Below are positions 21,646 to 33,226 of a stretch of 64,000 nt of DNA, in pieces. The notes beneath the pieces are model-generated. The model was not told the origin of the DNA. It searched no databases and saw only the letters and a program-made list of their open reading frames with translations. The DNA comes from Bettongia penicillata ogilbyi. Taxonomy: Eukaryota > Chordata > Mammalia > Diprotodontia > Potoroidae. The stretch covers positions 7,015,677 to 7,079,676 of the forward strand of contig JAJHZJ010000335.1 in the NCBI GenBank assembly GCA_023548195.1, given 5' to 3'. Positions within the stretch are counted from its first letter, which is position 1. Each line of letters begins with the position of its first letter. Made by a program: the position numbers and the translations under genes.

Positions 21646-21989
21646 AACATGAGTTTAATGTCTAGGGGACACTTCAGGCTGCTTAATCAAGGAACTATGG
21701 AAAATAAGGTAAGAAATGGCTCTAAATATATTTCAGACTGAGATCTCATCAGCAGTATGCATCAAAGGAAGAGGGTAGACTACTCTTACTTCCATGGCTT
21801 AGTGGAATTATGGAGAACAAGGGCATCCAATTGAAATGAACAATCTGCATTTGTTCCTTGAAGAAGTGGGGAACTATGGGTGGATAATGGTGCACACACA
21901 ATTACTTCTGTAGTTACATCATTGACTAGTTTTGCTTTAACTATTTTTCTTTGTTAAAGGGGATAGCTCACTAGGTGAATAGGGTGAAG

Positions 21990-23182
21990 TAAGGAGTTGT
22001 GATGTAAAAACAAAAGCCATTAATAACCTTTGAAAAATAAATGTGGAGACAAATAGCCTTGGAGTACATAGGGTAATAAGTAATTAAAAATATTTTAGAA
22101 AAAGAATTTTTACAACCAATGTCTCTGATAAAGGTCTTATTTCTAAAATAAATGGAGAATGAGTCAAATTTATAAGAATACAAATCATTCAAATGAAGTT
22201 GGAGAACTGAGTCAAATATATAAGAATACAGAAAGGATATGAACAGACAGTTTTCAGATGAAGAAATTCATATGAAAAATGCTCTAAATTACTGTTGATT
22301 GGAGAAATGCAAATCAAAACAACTCTGAGGTACCATATCACACCTATCAGATTGGCTAACATTTCAAAAAAGGAAAGTGATAAATGCTGGAGAAGATGTG
22401 GGAAAATTAGAACACTAATGCATTGTTGGTGGAGTTGTGAACTGATCCAGCCATATGACTAAAGGACTATAAAAATGTGTATACCCTTTGACCCAGCAAT
22501 ACTGCTTCTAGATCTGTATCCCAAAGAGATCATACAAATGGGAAAGGGACCCAGAAGTATAAAAATATTTATAGCAGTTCTTTTTGTTGTGGCCAAAAAT
22601 TGGAAATTGAAGAGATGCCCATTGATTGAGGAATAGTTGAACAAGTTATGCCATATGAATGTAATGGAACGCTATTGTGCTATAAGAAATGATGAATAGA
22701 TAGACTTCAGAAAAACCTGGGAAGACTTACATGAACTGAGGCTGAATGAAGTGAGTAGAACCAGGAGAAGATTGTACACAGTAACAGTCACAGTGTGTAA
22801 TGACTAACTTGGATATACTTAGCTTTTCTTGCCAATGCAAGGATCTGAGACAATATGAAAAGACTCATGATGGAAAATGCTGTCCACATCTGGAGAAAGC
22901 ATCATGGAGTCTGAATGCAGAGCAAAGCAGACTATTTGCTCTCTCTTTTTGTGTTTGTTTCTTCCTTCTCATGGTTTCTCCCATTGCTTCTAATTCTTCT
23001 TTAAAACAGGGCTAATACAAAAATAGGTTTAATATGAATGTATATGTACATGGTATATGTATATATTAAATTACTCACTGTCTTGTGGTGGTGGGAGGGT
23101 AGAGAAGGGGAGAAATTTTGGAAGTCAAAATCTTATGGAAGTGAATGTTGAAAACTAAAAATAAATAAATTTTAAAAAATTA
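21990..23182 (+). mobile_element. L1 3' end (ORF2 C-terminus and 3' UTR), sense
   Basis: The L1 landmark series is clear: 'gagaaatgcaaatcaaaaca', 'ggtaccatatcacacctatc', 'tgctggagaagatgtgggaa', 'gcattgttggtggagttgtg', 'gtataccctttgacccagca' and 'atgaatgtaatggaacgcta'. A 3' UTR and a terminal 'aaaaataaataaattttaaa' follow. ORF2 is shattered. A short tandem copy of 'gagtcaaatttataagaata' occurs at about 22160 and 22209. Confidence 0.92.
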
Positions 23183-23185
23183 TTT

Positions 23186-23835
23186 TTCAGTTTCAAATTC
23201 TCTCTTTTCATCCCTCCCCCACTCATTAAGAAAGCAAGAAATATATTAATTGTGCATATGAAGCCATTCAAAATACATTAGCCATGTTTTGAAAGAAAAG
23301 CAAGAAAAGTAAAGAAAGGAAAGAATATATTTCAATTTGCTCCCTGAGTTTATCAGTTTTCTGTTAAGAAGTGGATAGCATTTTACAAGCCGAGTCCTTT
23401 GGAACTGTCATGGATCATTGCTTTGAAAATTTACTATGTTTTTATTGTATAGATTGGGCTCTGGTTCTTCTCACTTCACTTTGCATCAGTTCGTATAAGT
23501 CTTCCCAGGTATTTCTGAAACTATTTTCTTTGTAATTTCTTATAGTACAATAGTATTCCATCATATTCACATACTATAACTCATTCAACCATTCCCCAAT
23601 TGATAAACATTCCCTCACTTTCCTATTCTTTGGCGCTACAAAGAGAGCTGTTATAAATATTTTTGTGCATAAGTATCCTTCTCCTTTTTCTTTGTTCTCC
23701 TTGGGGTATAGAATTTGTCATGGTTCATTGCTGGATCAAAGGGTATGCAGTGTTTAAACTCTTGGATGTAATTCCAAACTCTTCTCTGGAATGATTGAAC
23801 TAGTTCATAACTAATATTTAATTATCAAAGCTTGA
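23186..23835 (-). mobile_element. L1 3' end, antisense, tail-to-tail with the previous L1
   Basis: Read on the minus strand it shows the 'tttgatccagcaatgaacca' block, 'aaaaatatttataacagctc', 'ttggggaatggttgaatgag' and an L1 3' UTR, ending 1-5 bases from the sense copy's A-rich tail. The two are different L1 subfamilies by eye. Confidence 0.88.
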
Positions 23836-23899
23836 TATACTATCTTCTCTCCAGTAAGGTTTCAGACTCTGAGATCTGGCCCTTGTCAGGGGTATGAGA

Positions 23900-24400
23900 A
23901 GGTCCCTAAAGATCATCAACTCTCAAGATTTGCAAGAAGCACCTAGTCCAACTGCTACATAGAACAGAGATTCCTCTCCATGACATCCTGCCAGGTGTTC
24001 CTCATTCAAGGTCTGCTAGAATAATTCTTGCTTTGGAGAATGCATTATCTTACAAGGCAGCACATGCCACTTTTAAACAGCACTAGCTGAAGGGAAGTTC
24101 TTTCTAGTACTGATCTCAAGCCTTCCTCCCAATAATTTGTGTCCTAGTTGGCCCTCAATGAACATTTTATAAATGGTCATTTTTACCTCACAGCTATTGT
24201 TGCACTCTGGAGAAGACCAGATTCTTTCTTCCCCATTACTGTCCTTTATATCTGTCCATGTTCACACTACTATGAATACCCTTGTACAAATAGATCCCAC
24301 CCCCCTTTTCATGGATCACTGGAGAATATTCTTCCTCAGGTGCAAGTTGGATGAGACAATTTCTGAGGCCCCTTCCAGCTCTGAGATTCCCTGGGAAGAT
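23900..24400 (-). mobile_element. L3/CR1-type LINE, antisense, worn
   Basis: 'ggagaatgcattatcttaca', 'aaggcagcacatgccacttt' and 'gggaagttctttctagtact' match the CR1/L3 antisense 3' region. From about 24365 the + strand has 'ggccccttccagctctgaga', a sense SINE tail. Confidence 0.65.
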
Positions 24401-24828
24401 TTAATGCCTGCCTATGAAGAACTTCGGAGCTTGATTCAAGCATTTGGGAAGCTTCTCTGTCACGTGAAGGACTGTGGCTCACTGGCCCTCAATTCCTCTC
24501 TCTTCAGCTTCAAGAGTGACCCTCCTGACTCCTCATTGCAGCACTCCAGGTTTTGATGAGCAAGTATGTACTTATTGCATCCATGGGGCTCATGATTTTA
24601 CAGATACTGAGCACAATTTCCTAGGAAAGATAATAAGGAGAGAACAACTTGGAGAAAATAGATGGGTCCCTTTGGCCCCCTGCTCAGAGAACTCCTTGGG
24701 TGATCAGAGTGAGATTATCATCTAAAGGAAAGGTTTGGAATTCCACTGGGTATCTGGGATTCCTCCTGCCCAGCAGCAAACTATAACCCATATGTAACCA
24801 AGGCAATCTTCCTAAGGCTCGGGACGTG
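24401..24828. other. Unassigned sequence, no gene recognised
   Basis: Two overlapping plus frames (24173-24556, 24474-24725) continue from the CR1/SINE region but show no family feature. Unique-looking. Confidence 0.4.
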
Positions 24829-25025
24829 CGGTGATTTGTCTCAGATCGATCAATTAATCAGTCAACTAGCATTTGTTAAGTGCTTACCACACCTACATAT
24901 GATGCTAGGTATTAGGTCATAATAATAATTGTGATAATAAGGGTTCCCCTCCCCCCTCCCTTCCCCCCTCCCCTCCCTCCTGTTCTCCCCTCCCCACCCC
25001 TCTCCTTCCCTCCCTCTTTGAAGAG
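24829..25025 (-). mobile_element. L2 3' end, antisense, next to C-rich tract
   Basis: 'actagcatttgttaagtgct' and 'gatgctaggtattagg' mark an antisense L2 terminus (24838-24920). A C-rich polypyrimidine tract follows (24945-25025). Confidence 0.65.
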
Positions 25026-25229
25026 CTCCCTCTCATCTGGCTATCAACTAGAATTTCTCTCTGGCTCTCTCTAATTCTGGCTCCCTTAGTTCATCTGGGT
25101 TCAAATCTCAGCTCTGCCTTGGGAAATCCATGACCATACCCTGTGAGAAGAGGGCTACTGATGGAGAAGAGAGGAAAAACCAAGGACAAACCTCTGCCTT
25201 TACAGCTTTGAGAAGAAGAGTGGGGACGT

Positions 25230-25570
25230 CAGTCCTGTCAGCAACTGTTCTGCAGCTCAGAGCCTTGGAGGTGCCTGGGGCACTGACAATTTAAGTGACT
25301 GTCACAGGGCCACACAATCTGGAGCAGAGGTAGAATTTGAACATTTTTTTTTTCCAATTCAAAGACCCTCTCTTTATCCACCAAGCCAAGGCTGCCTGAG
25401 GCTGTCACATTGTCAAAAGAGCTGGAATGGGAGTTACAGCACCTAACTTCCCACCTCCTTTTGTAGTGAAATCACTCTAAGACCTTGAGCACATGTTTAC
25501 CCCTTCTGGGACTCAGTTTCCTTATCTGCTGTACAGCAATAGTGTTGCTTCTGTCCTGTCATCCTGTTAG
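25230..25570. mobile_element. Antisense then sense CORE-SINE
   Basis: 25230-25405 is an antisense copy ('gtgactgtcacagggccaca', 'ggtagaatttgaac', with a T run). 25420-25570 is a sense copy ('gggactcagtttccttatct'). Confidence 0.7.
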
Positions 25571-26030
25571 GACCAAGAAAGCAGGTGGAGGCTGGCCGAA
25601 GTGGCCCAGCTGCTCCACCCTCTCTTGGCTGCCCACCCCCCAGTCCTTCTCCTCAGGGAGGGTTAATGGCCCAGCCCCAGAGAGGGCTGTCCCAATGACA
25701 GATAGTTTCTGGGGGCTGACAGCTGGGAGGGAGGAAACACAAGCTCTGTCACTTCCTTTTGTCAAGGGAGGCAGCTGGGGACACATCTTCCTGACAGCTC
25801 CTGCATTGTTTCCAACACAGAATGTCAGGTCTGAAGACCTGGATCCTGTTGAAATGGAAATAAAGCCAGATGGCAGTGCCTGGTGCCTGGAACCTCCCCC
25901 TCCCACCACCCTCTCCATTCATGACTAGGCAGAAGTCATCAGCTGCTTCCCGGGCCTCTGACCTCTGTTCTTTGGGATTCATGTTTGCACTTTTTCCTAA
26001 AAACTCTTGCCTCAAAATAAGAGTCCTCAA
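25571..26030 (+). other. GC-rich unique stretch with exon-like end
   Basis: A plus frame is open from 25485 to the stop at 25926-25928. Within it, an acceptor-like 'cattgtttccaacacag' ends at 25819 and precedes a non-repetitive open tail finishing TTLSIHD-stop. Minus frames are also open here, which lowers the weight. No protein family is recognised. Confidence 0.25.
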
Positions 26031-26032
26031 GT

Positions 26033-26195
26033 TCCTTCCCTTCCCTTCCTTCCCTTCCCTTCCCTTCCCTTCCCTTCCCTTCCCTTCCCTTCCCTTCTCC
26101 TTCCTTCCTTCCTTCCTTCCTTCCTTCCTTCCTTCCTTCCTTCCTTCCTTCCTTCCTTCCTTCCTTCCTTCCTTCCTTCCTTCCTTCCCTCCATC
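26033..26195. repeat. Compound (TTCCC)n-(TTCC)n satellite
   Basis: About 12 pentamers (26033-26097) followed by about 22 TTCC tetramers. The long plus frames over it (FLPSFLPS) are artefacts. Confidence 0.97.
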
Positions 26196-26668
26196 CTTCC
26201 CTCTTTCTTTTCTTCCTCTTTGCTTATTTCCCTGCTCTCTCCTTCTCTTCCAGCTTCAGCTGCAAGTGTGTGTTTGCATGCATTATTATCAACCTCTTTC
26301 CCTATGCAGCTGTGGGGTGTTGTTTGAAGACTGGATAATTAACAGAAGAAATGAATGAGCCAGCTCTGCAGAAGCCACACTCACACCTCCTCTGGGAGCT
26401 CAAGCATCTCCCTTCCCCCAAAGCCTTTTGGCCCTGGGGTCATGGTGGGGGGGGGAGCGGTGTAGATCCTGATCTATTGTTAGGGGGCTGGAGGGAGAAT
26501 TTCTTCCTCTCTACTCTCTTCTCATTAAATTACTCCACAGGTTTAGGGTCATTTCCCTTCCTCTGATGGATTGACAATGGAGGGGAATGAAAGCAATCAA
26601 ACAAACCCTAGACTGGGGGTTGGGAGCTGGGGTTAATAGTCTAAGCTTTATGATCAGGTTCAGTGGAA
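26196..26668. other. Unassigned sequence, no gene seen
   Basis: Starts pyrimidine-rich, then unique, with a G run at 26446-26455. Nothing is recognised. Confidence 0.5.
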
Positions 26669-26669
26669 A

Positions 26670-26945
26670 GCATGTTCTAGTCTGTTCCATTTTTGTCTTA
26701 GTGCATCTATTTCCTAGCGCTGCCCCACATATAGGATAAGTACTTAATAAATGTTTGCTTGATCAACTTACATTGGGTAGGAATCAGAAGACTTGGATGT
26801 AAGTCTTAACTCTCATACTTGCTATGTGACCTTAGTGAAATCACAACTTCTCTGAGATTCAATTTCCTCTTAAGTAAATTGAAGGCTTGGGACTAAATGA
26901 TCTCTAAGGGTCCTTCCAGCATTAGACCATAGAAACTATTAAGTA
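26670..26945 (+). mobile_element. L2 3' terminus followed by CORE-SINE, sense
   Basis: 'ggataagtacttaataaatg' closes an L2 end (to about 26765). The SINE has 'ttgctatgtgaccttagtga', 'gattcaatttcctcttaagt' and 'aagggtccttccagcattag'. Confidence 0.75.
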
Positions 26946-27026
26946 TGAGTGACTTGCAGTATGACCTTGGACAAACCATCCTACCTTTCTCTATTTATAA
27001 TTTGTATTGAAATGCAGGCCAAGGAT

Positions 27027-27038
27027 AGGGGGGGAAGG

Positions 27039-27095
<57 letters not shown>

Positions 27096-27097
27096 AG
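27027..27097. repeat. (GA)n microsatellite
   Basis: About 22 perfect GA units then GGGAGA units. Confidence 0.97.
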
Positions 27098-27267
27098 GTG
27101 GTATAGTGGATAGAGTGCACTGAGGCTCAGGGAAGTCCAGTGACTTGCTCATATTGAGTTGCTTCGCCAACTTTGAAGTGCTGGATTAAGTGTTACTTAT
27201 TATCATGGCATCTTTCTTAGGGTACCTGAATTTGCGTTTCAGCTTCAGGAATAGCTTTCTCTGTTCA

Positions 27268-27271
27268 CTGT

Positions 27272-27312
<41 letters not shown>

Positions 27313-27479
27313 CACACATCCACATACAAATATATATATACACTATATATGTACATATATGTATATATGCATGTGTACACATATACTATACTATTTATAG
27401 TACTATATGTGTGTGCATAGTACTACTTATGTGTATATATATTTTTGTGTATACATATACATTATACTATATACTATAC
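27268..27479. repeat. (TG)n and TA/CA alternating tract, left flank of the LTR element
   Basis: A (TG)n run (27268-27310) grades into TA/CA/TG alternating sequence up to the LTR edge. The same kind of sequence resumes at 33667, as if one array had been split. Confidence 0.9.
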
Positions 27480-27917
27480 TGTATATAGGAAAAAGGCTAA
27501 GCAGGTTAAATGCATACAGTTTATTCCCTTAAAGCTAGCAGTTACATGATCATGGAGCCAGAAAAACTTCTGACTGTCTGATGGAAGAATGACCAGGCTT
27601 AAATACACTTTATCATGAGAAAGGAGCTTTCTTAGTTGAATAAGTTGTAAATTCAGTGAGACAAGACAATGAACAAAGTAGTGTCAGTTGGAATTTATGA
27701 TTCCAGGGTGTCTGGATTTCCTCTATATAGCATATGTCTCTGTGATACAAGATAAGGAAAAATTCCACCTCTCTGGTTGCAGGCATCCTGTCATAAACAG
27801 GTCTTTGAAATAGCTGAAACAGAAAAGGGTACTTTTAGAACAAAGCAAAGCAGTCTGATTGATTAGTTCAGGCTTGGGCCCTTATTAAAATCCAAAATTT
27901 ATATTAAATGATTATCA
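27480..27917 (-). repeat. 3' LTR of the minus-strand element
   Basis: Begins (minus) TGATAATCATTTA at 27917. A TATTTAAG TATA-like motif lies at 27605-27598 and an AATAAA at 27525-27520. The terminal part is shorter than in the 5' LTR, and the outer edge merges into TA-rich microsatellite, so this end is approximate. The copy contains an extra AT-rich block near 27882-27905. Confidence 0.88.
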
Positions 27918-27929
27918 TTTCCTTCTTTT
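27918..27929 (-). other. Polypurine tract
   Basis: Minus-strand AAAAGAAGGAAA lies immediately upstream of the TGAT that opens the 3' LTR, the position expected for the plus-strand primer of reverse transcription. Confidence 0.8.
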
Positions 27930-30900
27930 GGTCAAAGGCAAGCCAAAGGCTTCACTTGTTCACCAACAAAGGTATGGAAAAACCTCTAAACCACCAGTCC
28001 TGGATATTCAAGGGAGGAAATTGTTCTTCCTGCAGGTCTGGTCCAGACTCTTGGGAAAGCTATCTATGTCTGATTTCAACTTCTTCAGGCCCTTTTGAAA
28101 TTGGAGGGCACAGTTCACTCAGGAGTAGGGGCAAAGGAAGTGACAGATGGATCCAAGAGTCTGTACAGAAAACCTGACAGGGACTCCCAGAAAACATAAG
28201 ATTTGATAATTGAGAGGAAATAGTACAACATAGTTAACATGGCTAAAGGCACATAGAAATAGTTCAGTTTCCTATCCACACAGGGCCAGGTTCAAACACC
28301 ACACAATAGAGTTTTCTCACAGTTCACAAAATTGCATTTTTACCTTAAGTCAAGTACAGAATAAAAGTTAGATGGCTCACAATAGACTATTTTTGAGAGC
28401 GGAGATTGACATGTCACGAAGATAAATAAGGAAACTTAAACATGAACCACAAAAATCAATGCAATCATTATTTCCAATGTTAATTAACATTAAGTTCCTT
28501 GTATCCCAGTAATCCATTCTTAATGTCCATTTAAACATCACTTTTTGAGTCCCAGATTTCTCATGTAGTTATCTGATGCCTAGATCTCTTTTCTTTGGCA
28601 ATAGGTTTTATTCTTGGGACAGTTCAAAAAGGGAGTTCTGCTTCTCTGGTTCAGATCTAGAAGTTCCCAGATACTTCTGACAATATAAATTAGTACAATC
28701 ACTTAAAATTTGTTCTCCAATTTTTGGAAACTTCAGAGAATTTCAGTTTATATTATTTGCTGTCTTGTCTTTAGTTAAATCCTGTACCTGGAATAAGAAT
28801 CTTTTAAAATGTGAGGATTCAACCATGAAGTAAACTAATCTGCCCTTTAAAATTATTGGACAGATATTTTAACAAAGAAGAAATAAATTCACTTACTTTT
28901 ACCACTATCTTATACAATTTTTGTGCAAATATCCAGATTTGAGATCTTATTATGAAAAACATGACAAATTTTAGAAGCCAGTCATATACATCTGTATATA
29001 ATTCTTAGAGAAATCAGTCTGATCCTGTTGCTTTTCCTCAATATATGCTGCTCTATTTAATTAGACATCCATCACCTTGCATGTTTGTCTTACTACTTTG
29101 TCTTAGTCATTTCTTCCTTTGGAGGATGTTATCTCTATATTATATTTATTTATTTGGCCAGGAATATGGTTTAAAGTTGCAAGCTATTCATTCCTGCATC
29201 CCATTATAGTAACTCAGAGATGTTCCAATTTCCCTCTATTATTTAATAGACTTAGTCTTGTACTTACAGAATTTCTTGATTATAGAGATTTGATAGAAAA
29301 GAAAAAGAGAGACACTATCATATATATTAATAGAAGGAAAGAACTTTCTTCCTTCTGTTTGAGTCTAGGAATGAGCCATTGTCTGACAACCAATCATGTA
29401 GTTACCAGGTGCTAAAAGCAGGGCTTAGGAGTAATCAAGTGGAGAATTTCCTTTTTCAGAAAGGAAATAGCACATTTGGAAAATAAAGTTAGGAAGATCC
29501 TACCTAGGCCATGTCCAAGGTCGCCTTCAAAACCCTCCCAGACCTCCATCATTCTCAGCCTGCAGTGTATGCCAATTGGCTTTATGATAACTTAGACAGC
29601 TATTCCTGTAATCATAGCTTCTAACAGGAGTGAATTTCAGTCCCAGTCTTAAGTAGCAAATAAATATTGGCTGGTATCCTTCAGATCGAGCCATCTCAAA
29701 TTTGATTGACTTATTAATTATCAAATTAAGTTACATAATGTTTCCTGTCTTCTTAAAATACCCCCACACTCTCTAAAATTACTTAAGCCATCTGAAACTG
29801 ACACAAAGTATCCAGAACAACTATAGGGACAAGAGGGGTTTAGATAACCCCCATTTGTTCTCAAACCTTATTGTTTGCCTTCCATATTTTCAATCAAAAC
29901 TCTATTTATCTTTCCAAATCTCTCAATCCTATCCTTCCAATTATTCCACTTTCCTTTACTTTTTAACCATAAGACAAGATAGCTCATAAGTTATTACTTT
30001 TTACTAATATAACTTTACTGGAATCCTATTCCAGCTTGAACAAAGCAAAGAGGTTAGTGGCTAACCTTACAGGTTGATGGTTTTATGTCTTTGTTTCACA
30101 AGTTTGCTATTCTTCCCTAATTATACTCACCCAGGAAAAATAAGATATTTCAGGGATTAAATCTTGTACATATAATAAGTTCAAACACAAATCTTAACTC
30201 TGACTTAGGCCATAGAATGACTACAAATTCAGATCAAAACATTAAGATCTCTTCTGTTTTACAGCCTAATTTAACAATAAATTATTTTGAAAACTTAGTA
30301 GGCCTTCAAAGAATCACACACAATTTTCAAAATGTTTCTTCTAAAAGTATTTCTCCTTCTTTGAAAATAGTTTAAAATTTATTCTGATGTTCACTAAACT
30401 TGTATGAAGAAAATTAGTTAGAAACTTTTGAAATGATAGATATCTCTTCTTCCTTAAAACAAAAATAAACCTTTAAAACTGGAATTCATTAATGGTGTAA
30501 AATAACACAAATTCAGAATTATAACAAAACTAAATTCTTAGTTATTATGGAATTCCTAGATATCAAAAAAGTGTCTTAGTCAAAAAGGTGTTTGTAATGG
30601 AAAGGAGATTTAGTTTTTCTCAGTCAAGAATGACATATTCATTTAATTTTGTCTTATCATAATAATAAATTTTCCTTAAATATATCACTAGCAATTAAGT
30701 ACATTCTGGCATTTCACATAGTCCACAAACCTTCAAATTAACATACATAAATATATCTTTTAGATGAAACAGGCTTGAAAATCAGACCCCTATTTTTTAA
30801 GAATTGTCATTAGCTCAATAGAAATTTTACAAGACAGAAACTTTTGCACAGAGTTTTATAAGAACATTAGGCCAATGCATTTCTAAACCACTTTACATAA

Positions 30901-31229
30901 CAAATGGAAACTATAAATTTATGCCACCAAATATTTTTTTCATAATAGTCAAGATCTCAAATGGAAAAATATGCTATCATAGTAAATATCAAATTAAATT
31001 TTATCATATCTTTTTAAAAGTTCAATTCATATACAACAAGATCCAAAGTAAAATTGCTTTGACAACATTTCTACCCCACAATGGTCTCTCAAATTTCACA
31101 GTCTAAGAAAAATTCAGAAATATAATCTTAGAAATACAGTTTTAACACAACAATAACTTCATATAGTATTATTTGTATTTCCAGACATTTTTGATGTTGT
31201 TACTTTTAGTAATTAAAACCACTTCAAAG

Positions 31230-31395
31230 TTAACAATTACATTAGAGAGATAATAATAATATTGTATGTAACATATCCCAGTCATTATGTTAAGCATTTT
31301 ACAATTATATCATCATTTTGATCCCATAACAACAACCATTATTATTTTTCCCTTTACACATCAGAAAACAGATCAAACACAGATAAAATACATTT
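31230..31395 (-). mobile_element. Ancient CORE-SINE trace inside the LTR element
   Basis: The + strand shows 'cagtcattatgttaagcatt', 'ttacaattatatcatcattt', 'ataacaacaaccattattat' and 'cacatcagaaaacagatcaa', aligning in order with the antisense MIR core. It is much more decayed than the LTRs differ from each other, which suggests it was carried by the element rather than acquired after insertion. Confidence 0.5.
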
Positions 31396-33204
31396 TTGCA
31401 ACTGGAACAGAGAAGTAAAGTTTGCCAAGAGCAGAGAAGCTGATGTCCCAGTGATGATGATTCTTGTAGGCAGAGCTTAGGGAATGCTCATCACAGGCCT
31501 GATCCATCCTCCCATCCCTTTCACTGCAGCTGCAGAATTTACTAAGCCTGAGGCAGTTTGCAGCTGCTGGGGCAGGGTGGGCAGAATGTATAGGCCCTAG
31601 GTGACATTTCCAAGCTTTACCTAGAAGGGTGGGCTACAAGGTGCCCAAGGGCACAGGACTGTTAGAATCACTTTCAGTCTGTGAATTGCTCCCCTTACAC
31701 TTTGTACATTCTCTCTCTATAGTTAGATCTGGGATGAGAGGGGTTATTCCTTGTGACTGTTAAAAATTCCCATTCTGACAAACTCTCTTAACTCAGAGTG
31801 GGAGTGGGGAATGCTAAGTGATCAGGATTAGGAGGGGGTGTTTTAGCAAGGTGAGCTCCTGGAGCTATCCACAATCTTAGGAATTCTTTTTCAGTAATTC
31901 CAAATGATCAGTTTCCAAACTTTTTAATGATTAATCTCACAACCTACAAATCTGCTAAAATGATTTTACCTCAGATGATCTAACTTTCCATTGTAATTCC
32001 AGGTTGGCCAGATCAGAACAAGGAAAAGTCTTAAAGTTTTGTTTGTTTCCCTAGCTGCAGCCCTTAGGGGTCTCTGGCTGCCTGCATTTTAAATCTTACA
32101 AGATAACAGACTCACTCACAGCACACATGATATAGACAGGGACATACATTGACACACAAATTGCCGACAGGAAAAATACAAACAGAACTCACAATAAACA
32201 ACAGAGAGGGGGGCACTTAGAAGCTTGGTAGAAATCCCCATCGTGAATTGGCTATTATTATTCTGAGGAAAGGGGGTTGCAAGGATTCAAGACTTGACAG
32301 AATAAGGGTGAATCCTGCAACCTTTTCTTGGAGCACCCCTACAGTCATTGGATGGGTGGGAAGCCATGGTGCCCCAAAGTTTCTGACTATCTTAAAGAAA
32401 TAGGCCCCATGGGAATACGTTCAGGCCTCTAGTCTGTAGATGGATTGTTAATTGTCCTCTTCAAGACCAGAGCCCTTAAGGGAAAGTGGGGAAGGAGAAG
32501 GAGGAATGAAGGCTGAACGTAGTCGTCCTCAGGGTTAGAGCAGGTAAGAGAAGTTGAGGAGGGAGGAGATAAGGGCTAGGTGCCGTCATTCTCCTCAGAT
32601 CAAAGCCTTTAAGGGAAAGGGGAGAAAGGAAGAAGGTGAGGAATAGGGCAGAGGGAGTAAAAGAGGACAGGCTGGAGTCCTTGGGGAGAGGGTGTTAGTC
32701 AGTACTTGGTTGGCAGCTTTGGCAGCCTTAAGGGAAGAAGGTCCTGCCTTTTGTTCTCCCTCAGCCATTTCATCAAGCCCAAGATGAAAAATTCCCACTG
32801 CTGGCTAGATGTTTTGTTGGCTTTTAAACTGAATTTGGTTTCAAGATAAAGTAACTTTGACCTGTCCAAAAGAACCCTATGGTGGCCAACATAATTTAGG
32901 CTATCTTTAGTTAACTGACACTAATGTTAGCAATAGTTCTACTAATTTTCCTAAGATCAATCATCAAAGGAGACCTAAGTAATGCAAAGCAATTTAACGT
33001 GAATTGGTCTCCTCCCCAAAGTTAGCTTAAAGGAAATTTGCGGACTTCAACCACACTAGTAGGAGTTCTTTGGAAGGTGGGAATAAGAGGACTTACCTGA
33101 CCCCATCAAGGTTGAAGACTGCAGGAAAAATGAATCCTGAGGTGCCTAAGTCTTTGGCTTTGGCGAGGTGGGGAGCTGTTCCATTGTAGTCCACCAGTTC
33201 CAAT

Positions 33205-33222
33205 CTGCATGTCATGGCACCA
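33205..33222 (-). other. Primer binding site, tRNA-His-like
   Basis: Read on the minus strand the site starts TGGTGCCATGAC; tRNA-His-primed elements use TGGTGCCGTGAC followed by a diverging part. The match is perfect for the first 7 bases and continues with one mismatch through 12; the remainder is poorer. It sits 4 bases inside the inferred LTR end. Confidence 0.6.
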
Positions 33223-33226
33223 TAAC

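Noticed and set aside
25870..26358. Plus-strand frame of 162 codons
   Set aside because: Most of it is the TTCCC/TTCC satellite. Only the part before 25928, in another frame, is worth a look.
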